From NCBI RefSeq assembly GCF_000003815.2, contig NC_049983.1, positions 2,641,007-2,705,006 of the forward strand: 64,000 nucleotides of DNA. Direction: 5' to 3'. The notes beneath the pieces are model-generated. The model ran no database searches. It was not told the DNA's origin and worked only from the letters and a program-made list of their open reading frames with translations. Within the stretch, counting starts at the first letter, position 1. The number at the start of each line of letters is the position of its first letter. Origin of the DNA: Branchiostoma floridae. Taxonomy: Eukaryota > Chordata > Leptocardii > Amphioxiformes > Branchiostomatidae. Below are positions 1 through 11,700 of this stretch, piece after piece. The translations under genes and the position numbers were made by a program.

Positions 1-478
1 ATAGACTGATAGATGATACATAGACTGATAGATGATACATAGACTGATAGATGATACCTTGACTGATAGATGATACCTTGACTGATAGATGATACATATA
101 CTGATAAATGATACATAGACTGATAGATGATACATAGACGGATAGATGGTACATAGACTGATAGATGATACATAGACTGATAGATGATACATAGACTGAT
201 AGGTGATACATAGACTGATAGATGATACATAGACTGATAGATCATACATAGACTGATAGATCATACGTAGACTGATAGAAGATACATAGACTGATAGATG
301 ATACATAGACTGATAGATGATACATAGACTGATAGATGATACATAGACTGATAGATGATACATATACTGATAAATGATACATAGACTGATAGATGATACA
401 TAGACTGATAGATGATACATAGACGGATAGATGATACATAGACTGATAGATGATACATAGACTGATAGATGATACTAG
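1..478. repeat. 19-bp minisatellite array
   Basis: About 25 head-to-tail copies of a 19-bp unit (ATAGACTGATAGATGATAC) with point variants run from the window edge, so the array probably extends beyond it. Open frames in it are repeat artefacts. Confidence 0.95.
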
Positions 479-727
479 ACAGACAAGCAGATAATAATTG
501 TACAGACATGGATGGTCTGATGGATGGACTGATAGGTTGACAGGCAGATGATACATAGATGGACTGACAAGTAGACAGACAGGCAGATAATACAATGTTA
601 GACAGATACGTGTAGATGTACTGATAGACAGGCAGGCAGATGAAACATAGATGGACTGACAAGAAGACAGACAGGCAGATAATACATAGACAGATACATG
701 TTGATGTACAGATAGGTAGACAAATCG
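479..727. repeat. Degenerate GACAGACAGGCAGAT-type repeat
   Basis: The minisatellite decays into longer imperfect direct repeats (about 120 bp apart) built on GATA/GACA words, e.g. the segment with GATGGACTGACAAG occurs twice. No gene is visible. Confidence 0.8.
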
Positions 728-862
728 TCATCATCATCATCATCCGGGCGTGCTGGTTGCACGGATGGCCATGACTCTCTTCCTCCATCCTTCCATATCC
801 TCCATAGCCTTGGACAGTTTTTCGGCCAAGCAGCCAGTATCTTCACAATAGTACACACCTTT
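728..862 (-). mobile_element. LINE 3' end with trinucleotide tail
   Basis: Read on the minus strand, the sequence ends a LINE ORF2 (WRKRVMAIRATSTPG followed by stop) and then a short GAT repeat tail, as in CR1/Jockey-type elements. Only the last ~30 codons remain; the element is 5'-truncated, and the next LINE abuts it. Confidence 0.65.
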
Positions 863-864
863 TT

Positions 865-2697
865 TTTTAGACAGATGGTGGATAAATACGTTACATATCA
901 TCAGGAACCAACTAGAAATGGTAATATTTTGGACTTGGTCTTAGTTAATAACCCAAACATAATTTAAAAAAACACAGTAGTTCCGGGAATAAGTGACCAT
1001 GACATGGTTCTAGTGGCGTTAACTTGGCACCCAAACAGAACACAAAAAAAAGGAAAGTGTACATTCGCGCGAAATCTGACGAGCCGGCTATCAAGAATGA
1101 CCTTGAGGACTGTGCAACAAAGTTTAACCTGAGAACAAAGAGATGTCAGTGACACAGAAATGGGATGACTTCAAAGAGAAAACGAAGTACACAATGAACA
1201 AGCACATTCCTAGTAAAATGACATCAAGCAGATACAACTTGCCCTGGTTTAACAGAAACTTAAGAAGACACTGTCGGAAGAAGCAACGTCTTTGCAAAAA
1301 AAACTAAAGGAAAAGGGCAAGGAGAAAGACTGGAACAAGTTCAAGAAGGTAAAAAAGGGAGTGCAGAAAAAAGCATAAGATCAGCACATTAAAAATACGT
1401 GGCAAACATGATGGACAGCCACTCTCACGAGTATGGCAAGTCTACGGGTTTACAGTTGCAGTTCTACTTTGACGGGCTTTCCTCGCCTTTCTCTTCACCT
1501 CGGCGGCTGCTACCCTCTCGGTCTCGAAGGTTAGGAGAAGCTTTCACTGACAAACCCAAAACATTCTGATCATACATAAAAGGCCTTTGGGGAAAGCTTG
1601 TTGGGGTAGCCACTCTAAAGGTTGGGAGTACCATTATACGTGACAGTGAGAAAAAAGCAGAAGCACTCAGTTCACAGTTTAGAAGTGTATTCACAGAAGA
1701 AGACACCACTGACAATGGAACGTATAGAAATTTCTACTTTTGGTGTAGAAAAAAATGTTACAAGGCCTTAATCCATCAAAAGCATCCGGCCAGACCAAAT
1801 ACCTCCTTGGTTCCTCAAAATGACAGCCAGTGAAATCGCACCTGTTTTGACTAACATTTTCCAACGATCGCTTGACACAGGAGAAATCCCCCAAGACTGG
1901 AGGGATGCAAACATATGCGCCATTTTCAAAAAGGGAGACAGAGCGGTCCCCAGTAACTACAGACCTGTTTCACTTACCTGTATTTCCTGTAAAATACTCG
2001 AACACATTATCCATAGCCATATAATGAAACACTTGGAAGGCCACAATATACTTACAGACTACCAGCATGGATTCAGGGCAAAGCGATCCACAGAAACACA
2101 GCTTATTTTAACAGTTCACGACATAGCTGGGGCACTGAACAATAAAAGACAAGTGGATCTAGCAATACTTGATTTCACTAAATCCTTCGACAAAGTCCCA
2201 CATAGCAGACTCATATCAAAACGGGAGTACTATGGAATTCAACGTACTACATTAAACTGGTTAAAGGCTTTCCTGACGAACAGAGAGCAAACGGTAGTGG
2301 TTGAAGGGAAGGCCTCAGCTCCAGTTAAAGTAGCGTCGGGAGTTCCGCAAGGGGCTGTCCTGGGACCATTGCTCTTCCTATTGTACATAAACGACTTACC
2401 AGACCAGCTCGATTCAAGTGTGAGGTTATTTGCCGATGATTGTTTGCTATATATAGAGGTATCTGCAAAGAATGACTCACAACTTCTTCAGAAATATCTG
2501 AACACCCTGGAAGAATGGCAAAGGAAATTGCTTATGCAGTTCAATCCTGATAAGTGCTATATTATGCACATAACGAACAAACGCACACCAAATGTGTCCC
2601 CTTACCAGTTTTGTGGTCAGACATTAGCAACCACGAAAAGCCACCCATACCTAGGTGTTACGTTAACTACTGGGCTGAAGTGGGGTGCCCATCCGTG
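865..2697 (+). mobile_element. Non-LTR retrotransposon, endonuclease end to reverse transcriptase
   Basis: This is a 5'-truncated LINE ORF2. At ~870-1060 the frame reads the end of an AP-type endonuclease (RNGNILDLVLVNNP, then PGISDHDMV with the SDH motif). A decayed linker with frameshifts and stops follows to ~1700 (e.g. FWSYIKGLWG, SQFRSVFTEE), then the reverse transcriptase. The order and motifs suit the CR1/L2/Jockey group. Stops and frameshifts mean it is dead. The same element resumes after a MITE at 3635 and again after a satellite at ~5237. Confidence 0.88.
1820..2697 (+). pseudogene. LINE reverse transcriptase domain (fragment)
   Basis: About 290 codons of reverse transcriptase are open. 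Visible motifs are NYRPVSL (residues 46-52 of this frame), LDFTKSFDKVPH (117-128, first catalytic Asp), SGVPQG (173-178) and FADD (204-207, catalytic pair). The frame is cut by the MITE at the point where the family reads 'KWG.HI'. The methionine at 1820 is arbitrary; the domain is part of the larger degenerate ORF2. Confidence 0.9.
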
Positions 2698-3634
2698 TCA
2701 TCCGACCGTATGGGGTCATTTTTGACCCCAGGCGTATGTTTTAATCTGCCATAGCAACATTTTTCATCAGAGAAAAAATTCCTTCCATGAATTTGTTTGT
2801 ATACATGTCGTACAACATTTACCAATTTTTCACCGAGTTTTGCCCATTATTGTATAAGCTATACTTGAAAGTTTGTGTCTTGCTCGGTGGGGTCAAAAAT
2901 GACCCCAGCCAATTATGATTCATTAATTACATAAATACCAAGAAATTTCAATAAAATAACAGGCCTTCCTCATCGTTGCTATTACAGCAACAGGTTATAG
3001 TTGCTTAGATGAGTAAACACCGAATATTTTGAAAGAAATTTAGTATTTTAGTGTAAAACACATTTTTTCGACATTCTGCATAAATTATGATAATACACAC
3101 TAATTACCTATGCTAATGAAGTGAAAATGTTTCTAATTAATTATAAAACAATGTGTGGACAGAATGTGCAGAAGGAACCTACAAGAAAGATCTTTGCGGG
3201 AAAATAGACAAGAGTTATTGTATGTATGTGTTTAGATGGCGGAATATAGTGCATAATTAAGTAATAAATTCGTTACTTTTCACAAATATTGTATTTTTTC
3301 TTCTTAAATAACATTATTATGCTATCAGTATTATTGCATCATCACAATCATTGTTTAGAAATTGATTAGACAAAACATTGATTAAGTAAGTTGAGTATGG
3401 TAGATTTTCAGAGCAAATGTGGTTTCTCCTCATTTTCTGCATAAATTATGATAATGAGTAATAACTACAGACACCAAAACTTGTCAAAATATTTTTCATA
3501 GATTATTTAAACAGTAAATACATAGAAATGACAAAATAAGCCAGCAGAAATATGTCTATGAGCAAAACAAAATGGGGTCAAAAATGACCCCATACGGTCA
3601 GATTCGTCGTAAAAATGTAACGGTCGGATGAGGG
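2698..3634. mobile_element. TTAA-type MITE (family B) inside the LINE
   Basis: A ~940-bp AT-rich non-coding insert interrupts LINE codons that otherwise join as KWGAH/INKITTKAKQ. Ends are inverted: TCATCCGACCGTATGGGGTC at the left and CGGTCGGATGAGGG plus TTAA at the right. Just inside each end is the palindrome TGGGGTCA..TGACCCCA, with a third copy near 2889. The right TTAA and the CCCT terminus suggest piggyBac-type mobilisation; the left TTAA has been lost. No transposase is encoded. Confidence 0.8.
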
Positions 3635-4125
3635 TTAACAAAATAACAACCAAGGCTAAACAGACATTGGGAGTGATCAAACGCAACTTGTGGGCATGCC
3701 CAGCCAGGGTAAAATCACTTGCATACAAATCACTGGTAAGACCTAAACTTGAATATGCTGCAACAGTATGGGATCCGTATACAAAGAAAGACAAAGATAA
3801 ACTTGAAAGGATACAGAACCAAGCTGCCAGATTCTGTACAAACAACTAATAACAGGGATGCTTGTGTTACCAAAATGAAAACAGATCTGCAGTGGACATC
3901 ACTTGAAGACAGAAGGAAAAGGTCTAGACTTTGCATGATGTACAAAATGACCAATAAACTGGTGGACGTACCAACTGATAAGTATCTAATACCAGCTCAA
4001 AAAGGAACAAGAAACAGTTATGACTTCGAGTACAAGAGTTACCCAGCTCTACAGAGCACCTCCATGGAGGTTGCTCGTACAGCCCTCCAGCTCCACGAAA
4101 CGGGCTCTACGCACTAATGAATGCA
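3635..4125 (+). mobile_element. LINE reverse transcriptase thumb (continuation)
   Basis: The LINE resumes with NKITTKAKQTLGVIKRNLWA, then SLVRPKLEYAATVWDPYTKK and ERIQNQAARF, the standard region after the RT palm in CR1-like elements. A frameshift at ~3845 moves the rest (VTKMKTDLQWTSLEDRRK) to another frame. Confidence 0.88.
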
Positions 4126-4199
4126 AACACTTAGTTCTCGTCACCTTCATGATTTTTTTTTTTAATCCATGGAGAAGCTTCTCTCATAGAAGAAAAACA

Positions 4200-5236
4200 A
4201 ACGGGGACGGGCTGAACTAGTACCTTCAACAAATGCGAACTATGAATGTAAATATTTGGTTCACGTTATACGGAGATATTGTAAACAACAAGCACAGAGC
4301 CGATAGCTGAACAAGCAGCGCTCTGCGCACTATGAATGTAAACACTTGGTTCACGTCCCCATCAACAAATCGGTGTTTAGGGCTCTATACAGGGATACTG
4401 TAAACAACAAACACACGGAGCCGATAGCTGATCAAGCAGCTCCACGGGCTATATGAATGTAAACACTTGGTTCACGTCACCATCAACAAATCGGTGTTTA
4501 GGGCTCTATACAAAGATACTGTAAAACAAAACACACGGAGCCGATAGCTGATCAAGCAGCTCCACGGGCTATATGAATGTAAACACTTGGTTCACGTCAC
4601 CATCAACAAATCGGTGTTTAGGGCTCTATACAAAGATACTGTAAAACAAAACACACGGAGCCGATAGCTGATCAAGCAGCTCCACGGGCTATATGAATGT
4701 AAACACTTGGTTCACGTCACCATCAACAAATCGGTGTTTAGGTCTCTATACAGGGATACTGTAAACAACAAACACACGGAGTCGATAGCTGATCAAGCAG
4801 CTCCACGGGCTATATGAATGTAAACACTTGGTTCACGTCACCATCAACAAATCGGTGTTTAGGGCTCTATGCAGGGATACTGTAAAACAAAACACACGGA
4901 GCCGATAGCTGATCAAGCAGCTCCACGGGCTATATGAATGTTAACACTTGGTTCACGTCACCATCAACAAATCGGCGTTTAGGGCTCTATACAGGGGTAC
5001 TGTAAACAACAAACACACGGAGCCGATAGCTGATCAAGCAGCTCCACGGGCTATATGAATGTAAACACTTGGTCCACGTCACCGTCAACAAATCGGCGTT
5101 TAGGGCTCTATACAGGGGTACTGTAAACAACAAACACACGGAGCCGATAGCTGATCAAGCAGCTCCACGGGCTATATGAATGTAAACACTTGGTCAACGT
5201 CACCATCAACAAATCGGTGTTTTAATAGGACTCTAT
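4200..5236 (+). repeat. ~120-bp satellite array inside the LINE
   Basis: About eight to nine tandem copies of a 119-121 bp unit, each with AATGTAAACACTTGGTTCAC and GATAGCTGATCAAGCAGC, sit where the LINE ORF should continue. Copies are nearly identical in the middle and more diverged at the edges, as expected from unequal exchange. Confidence 0.95.
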
Positions 5237-5552
5237 ACAGGGGAGTCACCATCCTAGGATTGATGTGTTCAAAAATTCGTATTTTCCCAGAACTATCGTA
5301 GAGTGGAATTTTTTATCACCGATCACAGTAGGGGCATCTTCTCTGAATAGCTTCAAAGAGCGCTTGCAGATAGATGTGCAAAAGTTAAGTGTGACGGGTC
5401 GTCCGGATTAATATAACCAGCTGCTGCCGCGCCACGTGCCCGCGAAGCTGGTGTGTTACGCCGAACGGCGGTTATACCGGCTATATAGATACAGATACAG
5501 ACACAAATAGATGGATGGATGATTAGATGGATATCATGATAGATAGATACTG
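5237..5552 (+). mobile_element. LINE ORF2 C-terminus and simple-repeat tail
   Basis: After the satellite the LINE frame returns: SHHPRIDVFKNSYFPRTIVE and SLNSFKERLQ match the family's closing 'FFPRTI..WN.L' block, ending in a stop near 5412. A GATA/GATG-rich tail (~5476-5552) closes the element, 50 bp before the first recognised exon of the FN3-like gene. Confidence 0.85.
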
Positions 5553-5602
5553 GGCAAATGGACCGGTAGATATCATATTAAAATTGTGTGACCTCTTTAC
5601 AG

Positions 5603-5706
5603 ACGTCCTACCATGTTGACCACCAAGGAGGTACAACAAAGACTCCCGGTGCGTGGACCAATGTGGATGATCTTCACACAGGGTCACAATCACTTACCAT
5701 CTCCAG
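5603..5706 (+). CDS. FN3-like gene, exon 1 seen
   Basis: Acceptor TTTACAG, donor GTGGGT; enters phase 0, leaves phase 2. Encodes half a module (SYHVDHQGGTTKTPGAWTNV). No start codon, so it is an internal exon. Confidence 0.75.
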
Positions 5707-8700
5707 GTGGGTGCACCTTAGTGTAGAGTAACTCCATGAGCCCAGTATGAAGAGTTCCTCGTCAGCTATCTGAAGTTTTAATTTGTCGTTTCTCATGAAA
5801 AAGTAAAGAGGGCGGCCCTGTGTGTCACAATTACGCCGGTGCCCGTCATGCTTTGCAGGGCTCGAAAGCCAAAAGGCCGGATACCGTGGGGGTACCTCTG
5901 GGCATTTTCACGGGTAGGCCTTGGCATCTATCTGTCGCCAGGTCTGGGCTTATTTTTACTCCGACTTTTACCAAATCCGGGCGCGGCAGTACCAACTATA
6001 GCCCGGTAGCCACAGTGTATCCCACGGGGCCTCGTAGCGGTCACGCGCGCCCGAAAGGGCTCCAAAACAGAGCACATAAACTACCCGGAAGAGTTCTTTT
6101 TCCTGCTGTCACGGAATCATGTGGAGACTTTAGGCGTTAACCCTATTCAGACCGGGGGGGGGGGGCTTTTGAGGCAGTTTTGCCAAAAATCACTATTTTT
6201 GGTTCTAGCAATGTATTTTTCACATTTATTTGTTATATTACTGCTATTTTGTTACATAAATAAAATCTTGTATTATCTAGCATATCTTTCATAATTATAT
6301 ATGCATAAATTATGCTAATTTGATGACGTCATCAGCCCAAAATCCAAGATGGCGGACCGTATGGCCAGATCAAGAATAACAAGCTAATTATCCCTTAAAA
6401 TTTGTAACTACCTGGTATTTTTTTCATCAAAAACCTTCTAAATGAATGAATTTAGTCTATTTAAATTGCCCTTTGTGATTATTTGTAGCAAAAAAAAGTA
6501 TTTTTAAAAATTCAAGGTGGTGGATATAATATGGCGGAGCCCAACTCGTATCTTGGATGTGCATGACGTCATTTTATGACGTCATTTTGACGTCATTGAT
6601 GTTGCTATTGCCAACACAAGTCGTTCTTAACATTATTATTTTGTTATTGTTACATTTTTGTAGCATAACTTGAAGTTTTCTGAGAATACCCTTTTTTCAT
6701 GTGTTCGACCAATATAATTTTTTTTTTGTATCAAATTGATGACGTCATTATTACGTCACCTTACGTCAACATAACGTCAAACGTCAAATACTTGTCAGAT
6801 ATTATGTCGAAATCACGTCCTGAAAATTTAGTGGCCCTACGGCACGTCGTTAAAGAGTTATAGGACTTATAAGAGTTATAGAAGTGGAGGGCCTCAAAAG
6901 CCACCCCCCCCCCCCCCAATCCAGGGATGACCAAAAAAGCCCGGACTGAATAGGGTTAAACTGGGGTGTCAAAGGCCGCACAAGAAAACACCGAGCAAGA
7001 AGAGTAGGGATGACGCGGTATGCTTGACTATAGTTAAACCACGTTGTACTATCAGCTCCCAACGTTTGAAGCATTACGCTTCGAGTTCAACCTTTGAGAA
7101 GCATGATGAATCTGTGAGCAAGACTTTGAATTCTTTTCATTTCCTCTTCCAGAGTTGATGGTGACACTGTGACGACCTACATCAGAGCCACTGACATCCT
7201 GGGCAACCAACAGACCGACAATGTAACCATCCACATCGACAGCACTCCTCCAATCATCGAAGACTTCTGGCTGGAGAAGAACGGCGTGGAGGGCATAACT
7301 GTCCACAATTCCAGAGATCTTTATGATTGTCTGTAAGCCACAAAACACAGTCTTGTATGGCAGATAAGATTTGTGAAAGGTCACCATTGTAATTGATCTC
7401 AACTTACATAGCTGTCATACTTTACAGTACTGTACAAAGCGTTTTTACCTTGGCGGTTAGAGCAATTGATCACACAACGCTCACAGTTTCTGTTCCTACT
7501 TTTCTTCAAAGCTGAAGCTAGCAGCCCATTTTACTGCCGATTAAAATCTTTTTTCAGCAGCCTATTCGTCAACGAGATTCATCGCTGGTGTGGAGATATG
7601 AGTAGAACCTCGACACCAAGACCAACGTTTTATGAGATCTTATTTCATTGGTTACAGGGTAAAATTCACGACATACGACATCCACAGCGGTCTGTACACC
7701 ATCTACTGGCGGTTAGTGAACATGGCGGACGAATCCATTGTCCATGGGGACGGCAACTTGGCCGTTCGCGTCTCATCCGTACGTCATTTACAACCTAGTC
7801 TATGATACTGTTACTAGTGTAAAAATCATTGTGTACCTTTCCCATACGATGTTCTCCCGTGTATCGCAACGTTATCAACGAGAATTTGAATGGATGGACG
7901 ATCCAATTCCATGTCAATCAAGAGATTAAGCAAAGTTCCCTAGCTAAGTCTTGTACACAACGAAACGTTTCGGTGAGAGTTTGTCATCTTCATCATATGA
8001 GAATACAAACAGGTTCTACTGCTAAGGCATTTTCAAACCGGGGTCTTATTTTCTAAAATCTGTATGTACACATTTCTACTTTTCAGTTCCGCAAACAGCC
8101 TGAACAGGCCACGTTTTGAAAATGTGAAGTAAGACTAAGCGCTGCACCTAAGTGTTAAGAGTTTTACAAAAATTATGATTATCTTTCAAAGGACGCTGAG
8201 CCTTGTACAGCGGACACCTGTAAGTGTACCCCCATGGAACCCTGCTACATGACCAAGTACGAGATAGCGCCTGACGCCTCCAAGATGGACATCCCCATAG
8301 GAGAACATGACAGCGACTACTACTTCTTCGTCACCGTCACAAACCGTGCTCGACTGTCCACCACTGAGAGACTACAGGTCAATATGAAATGTTCACTACT
8401 GAATGATTTTATAAAGCCTTTACGCAAACTAATATGCAAAAAAATTGTTATATAATATCTATTTATGTAACCTATATATATATATATATGTATTTCTGTT
8501 TTCTCCATCAGTGGCTAAGCATTGCTTTTTAGAGAGGCCATGGAATCACACGTGGAAACAACACAATATTTACATAGCAAAAACATAATCTTCAAGTTAT
8601 AAAAAAAGATCGCATCCTTCTCATAGTCTTTATCCGTGCCAAGTCATAATGGGTAGAGGTAGAGTCAATTCCACATTACCAAGAGGGTGTTTCTTGTCTT

Positions 8701-11700
8701 TTGTTCCAACATTTTGGAAATCTTTATAACATTATAATTGTGATAAGTAACTGTTTAGAACTGTTTATAACATCATTGTGATGTTCTAAATATTTTCTGC
8801 AGTATTTAAACATGTTAGAAACATTTATAACATAAAAGTCATTATTTCTGATAGTTTCTAAACTGTTCCAACATAAATTCATCATTTGTGATCACATGTG
8901 ATCACATGTTCGAACATGGAAACAAAATGATGAAACTGGGTCAGTGGGCTGGGAAGAGTGCAATTCACACATCCCTGCCAAGTACAGGAAATTGTGTCTG
9001 TCTCACAGCCTCTCACAAAAGAGTCACCAGTGTCTACTAAGAAAGTCTAAAAATACAAGACCCAAACAAAGGGCTCAGCTTAGCAGCTTGGTTTATGGGG
9101 GTAATAAAAGTTTTTTTGGAGGGAAAAAATAACACAAATTGTTGGAACATATGATCACATGTTCCAACAATAACAAAAACACATAGATGTTTCTAAATTG
9201 TGCTAAATAAAGAGATATTTGTACCATTACTTTCCCAATCTTTCCAACATATCCAGATAGGTTCAACCATGTTCAAACTTTCATTTTCAAATGTTTGAAC
9301 AATTTAGAACTTTAGTGACTGAAATATTCTTTTACTTAGAATAGTTCAAACTTAATACAAATATTATTTCAAAACCCTCTTGGTGAATCGGAATCGACTC
9401 TAAGAGGTCACACAATTATCTTACACAGTGTTTTTATGTGGATGAAGCGGTTATTACATCTAGTGGGAGTAAGTTTCAGACCAGCCAACAAGCCAACTTG
9501 TTGAATAAGGTTTGAAAAATATAAGTACTAATGTGATGTGTCTTTTAACAGATTACAGTTGACATCAGTCCTCCCGAACCGGGCCACGTCTCAGACAACT
9601 ATGCCGGTCAAGCTGATATAGACTTTCAGGTAAGGTGATACTTCAATGAAAACAAACAAAAAAAGAAACGAACAAAACATAAACATGTAAACAAAACAAT
9701 AAATATAGGCACAAACAAACATTAATAAATTCAAAAGTGTAAATGAATCATGACACTTATCCCCGCCTACCTTATAAAGGGATTGTAAAGATAAAGGTAA
9801 ACCTCTGACATGAAAACTAATAGACATGTTTTAAAAGCTTAACATATACGTGATAAGATAATAATAATATGACAATAATAACAATAACTTCATTGCAAGA
9901 TTATTATCCCGAGTGCTAATTGCAAAGTAAGAGAGTGGTACTATAGTATACATAGCAAAGAAATGTTTATTTGTGAAATGTAATCTATTTTCAATCTATG
10001 TCTATGTTTATTTAAACTATCTGAGCTGTTTTACTTCTTTTCGTATGCAATGAATGGGAGACGAATTGTCCAACAGTTTTGTATATAAACGGGTTGGACG
10101 TATGTATATGTGTTTCAGAGTGATCCAAACATGCACTTCAGCTGGGAAGGGTTCTTTGATCACGAGAGCGGCGTGAGGAGTTATCAAGTGTTCTTTGGCA
10201 CTCGTTGCGGGCTCCCAGGTGACTTCGGCATCCCTGTGCCTGATTCGGTAGGCATGGAATAATTTATGCCACTAGAGACTTAGCATGGAAGTTCATCTGT
10301 GTTGCTTAAATGACATTATGGATAAACGAGACTTTAACTAACCAACACTACAAATAGGTTGAGACTTATCTCAAATTTTAACGAAATGGACCGGTCTACT
10401 TTAGCTTCCGAAACGTGACGTCGGAGACACGTTACTGCAGCAGAGGGTCGTAAATGCTGGATAACCTATGTCGCCCCCCGTCTCTACTCAGTGATGGACG
10501 GAGGGCGTGTATGTACACGACTTCTTCCCTCCTCTTACAAAGAATTCCGGCGTTGAATCGAGGATCTTACCTAGAGACTTATAACATGTAGATAGAATCA
10601 CTGATAGAGTGTAACACTAGAGACTTATAAAATGTAGATAGAATCACTGATAGATTGTAGAATGTTCAGATTGTAGGCATGAGCAGAATTTCTATAAAGA
10701 GTTCTTGAGGTGTGATCTTGATGTGCAATATTTTCCAGACAACAGAAAAGACGACCACTGAGCTACAACACAGCTTCACGGCCTCCTCCCCCGGCACGTA
10801 CTACTGCACCGTGGTCGCCTTCAACCGCGCCCTGTCTGCCTCTGAACCGGTGTGTTCTGACGGAATCCTGTACGACACGTCTCCACCCTCCATAACCAAC
10901 ATCGTCATAGAGAACATCCGGGCAAGGACGGGAGCAATCAAAGATGGCGGCGGGAACGTCTGGATGGTGGATGACCAACTCAGAAAGGTAGCCGTGGACG
11001 GTCCATCGTCTGCGTGCAGGTGCGATTTTGGGTTCCTTTCCTACCTTATGTATCGACTATCACGTAGTAAAACGCACTGTTATCTGTATTCTCTCTCTTC
11101 TGTACTTTTCATCTTGACGGACGATTAGTCCACATGGACTCGGCGATGTGCAACCAGACCGGCCCGACTCCTGCACAGTCTGCCACAGGTTGAGCACGTG
11201 AAGGCATTTGTTGTGCATGGATTCTGGCTCTTTTGCGCTTTCTAGCAGCTCCCTTCGTCTCCAATTGGTTTTCAAGTTTCTTGGCCCCTTGATGGAGTTT
11301 GTGTCGCCATGCTGCGAGGTCGTGGGCTAGGTGCCCCCAGTCAGATCTTTTACTAAACCATTTTGCGTTTGCGTAGGTGACGAAAAGTGTAGTGGTGGGC
11401 CTTCTTATCTTGACTCCTTGGGGGCCCCAAGAAAATTACCACTGGGCAACCAGAGAAGTAGGTGAAGGTGTGTTGTTGTGATGGTCGTCCGTGTTGCAAA
11501 TTCACAGGTCAGCGGCCAGACAGGTTGCCGACCCCGCTATCTTCACCGATCGCCCTACGGTAAACGTCAACTCAGATTTAAATGACGACCCAGAAACCGT
11601 CAGGATGGCCTCGTCTGCGGGATGTGAATCAGATGGAGCTCTTGGATCTCCGTTTTTCATGATTGTTGACAAGCATGTGAGTATGCGGTTGATCCTTTTG

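Noticed and set aside
242-858. Long minus frames rich in YQSMYHLSVYVSSIS
   Set aside because: Translation of the 19-bp minisatellite (length not a multiple of three cycles all frames); not a gene.
5820-6140. 106-codon plus-strand open frame
   Set aside because: No motif, no splice context in phase with neighbours, and it runs up to a MITE terminus; a chance frame in a GC-richer intron.
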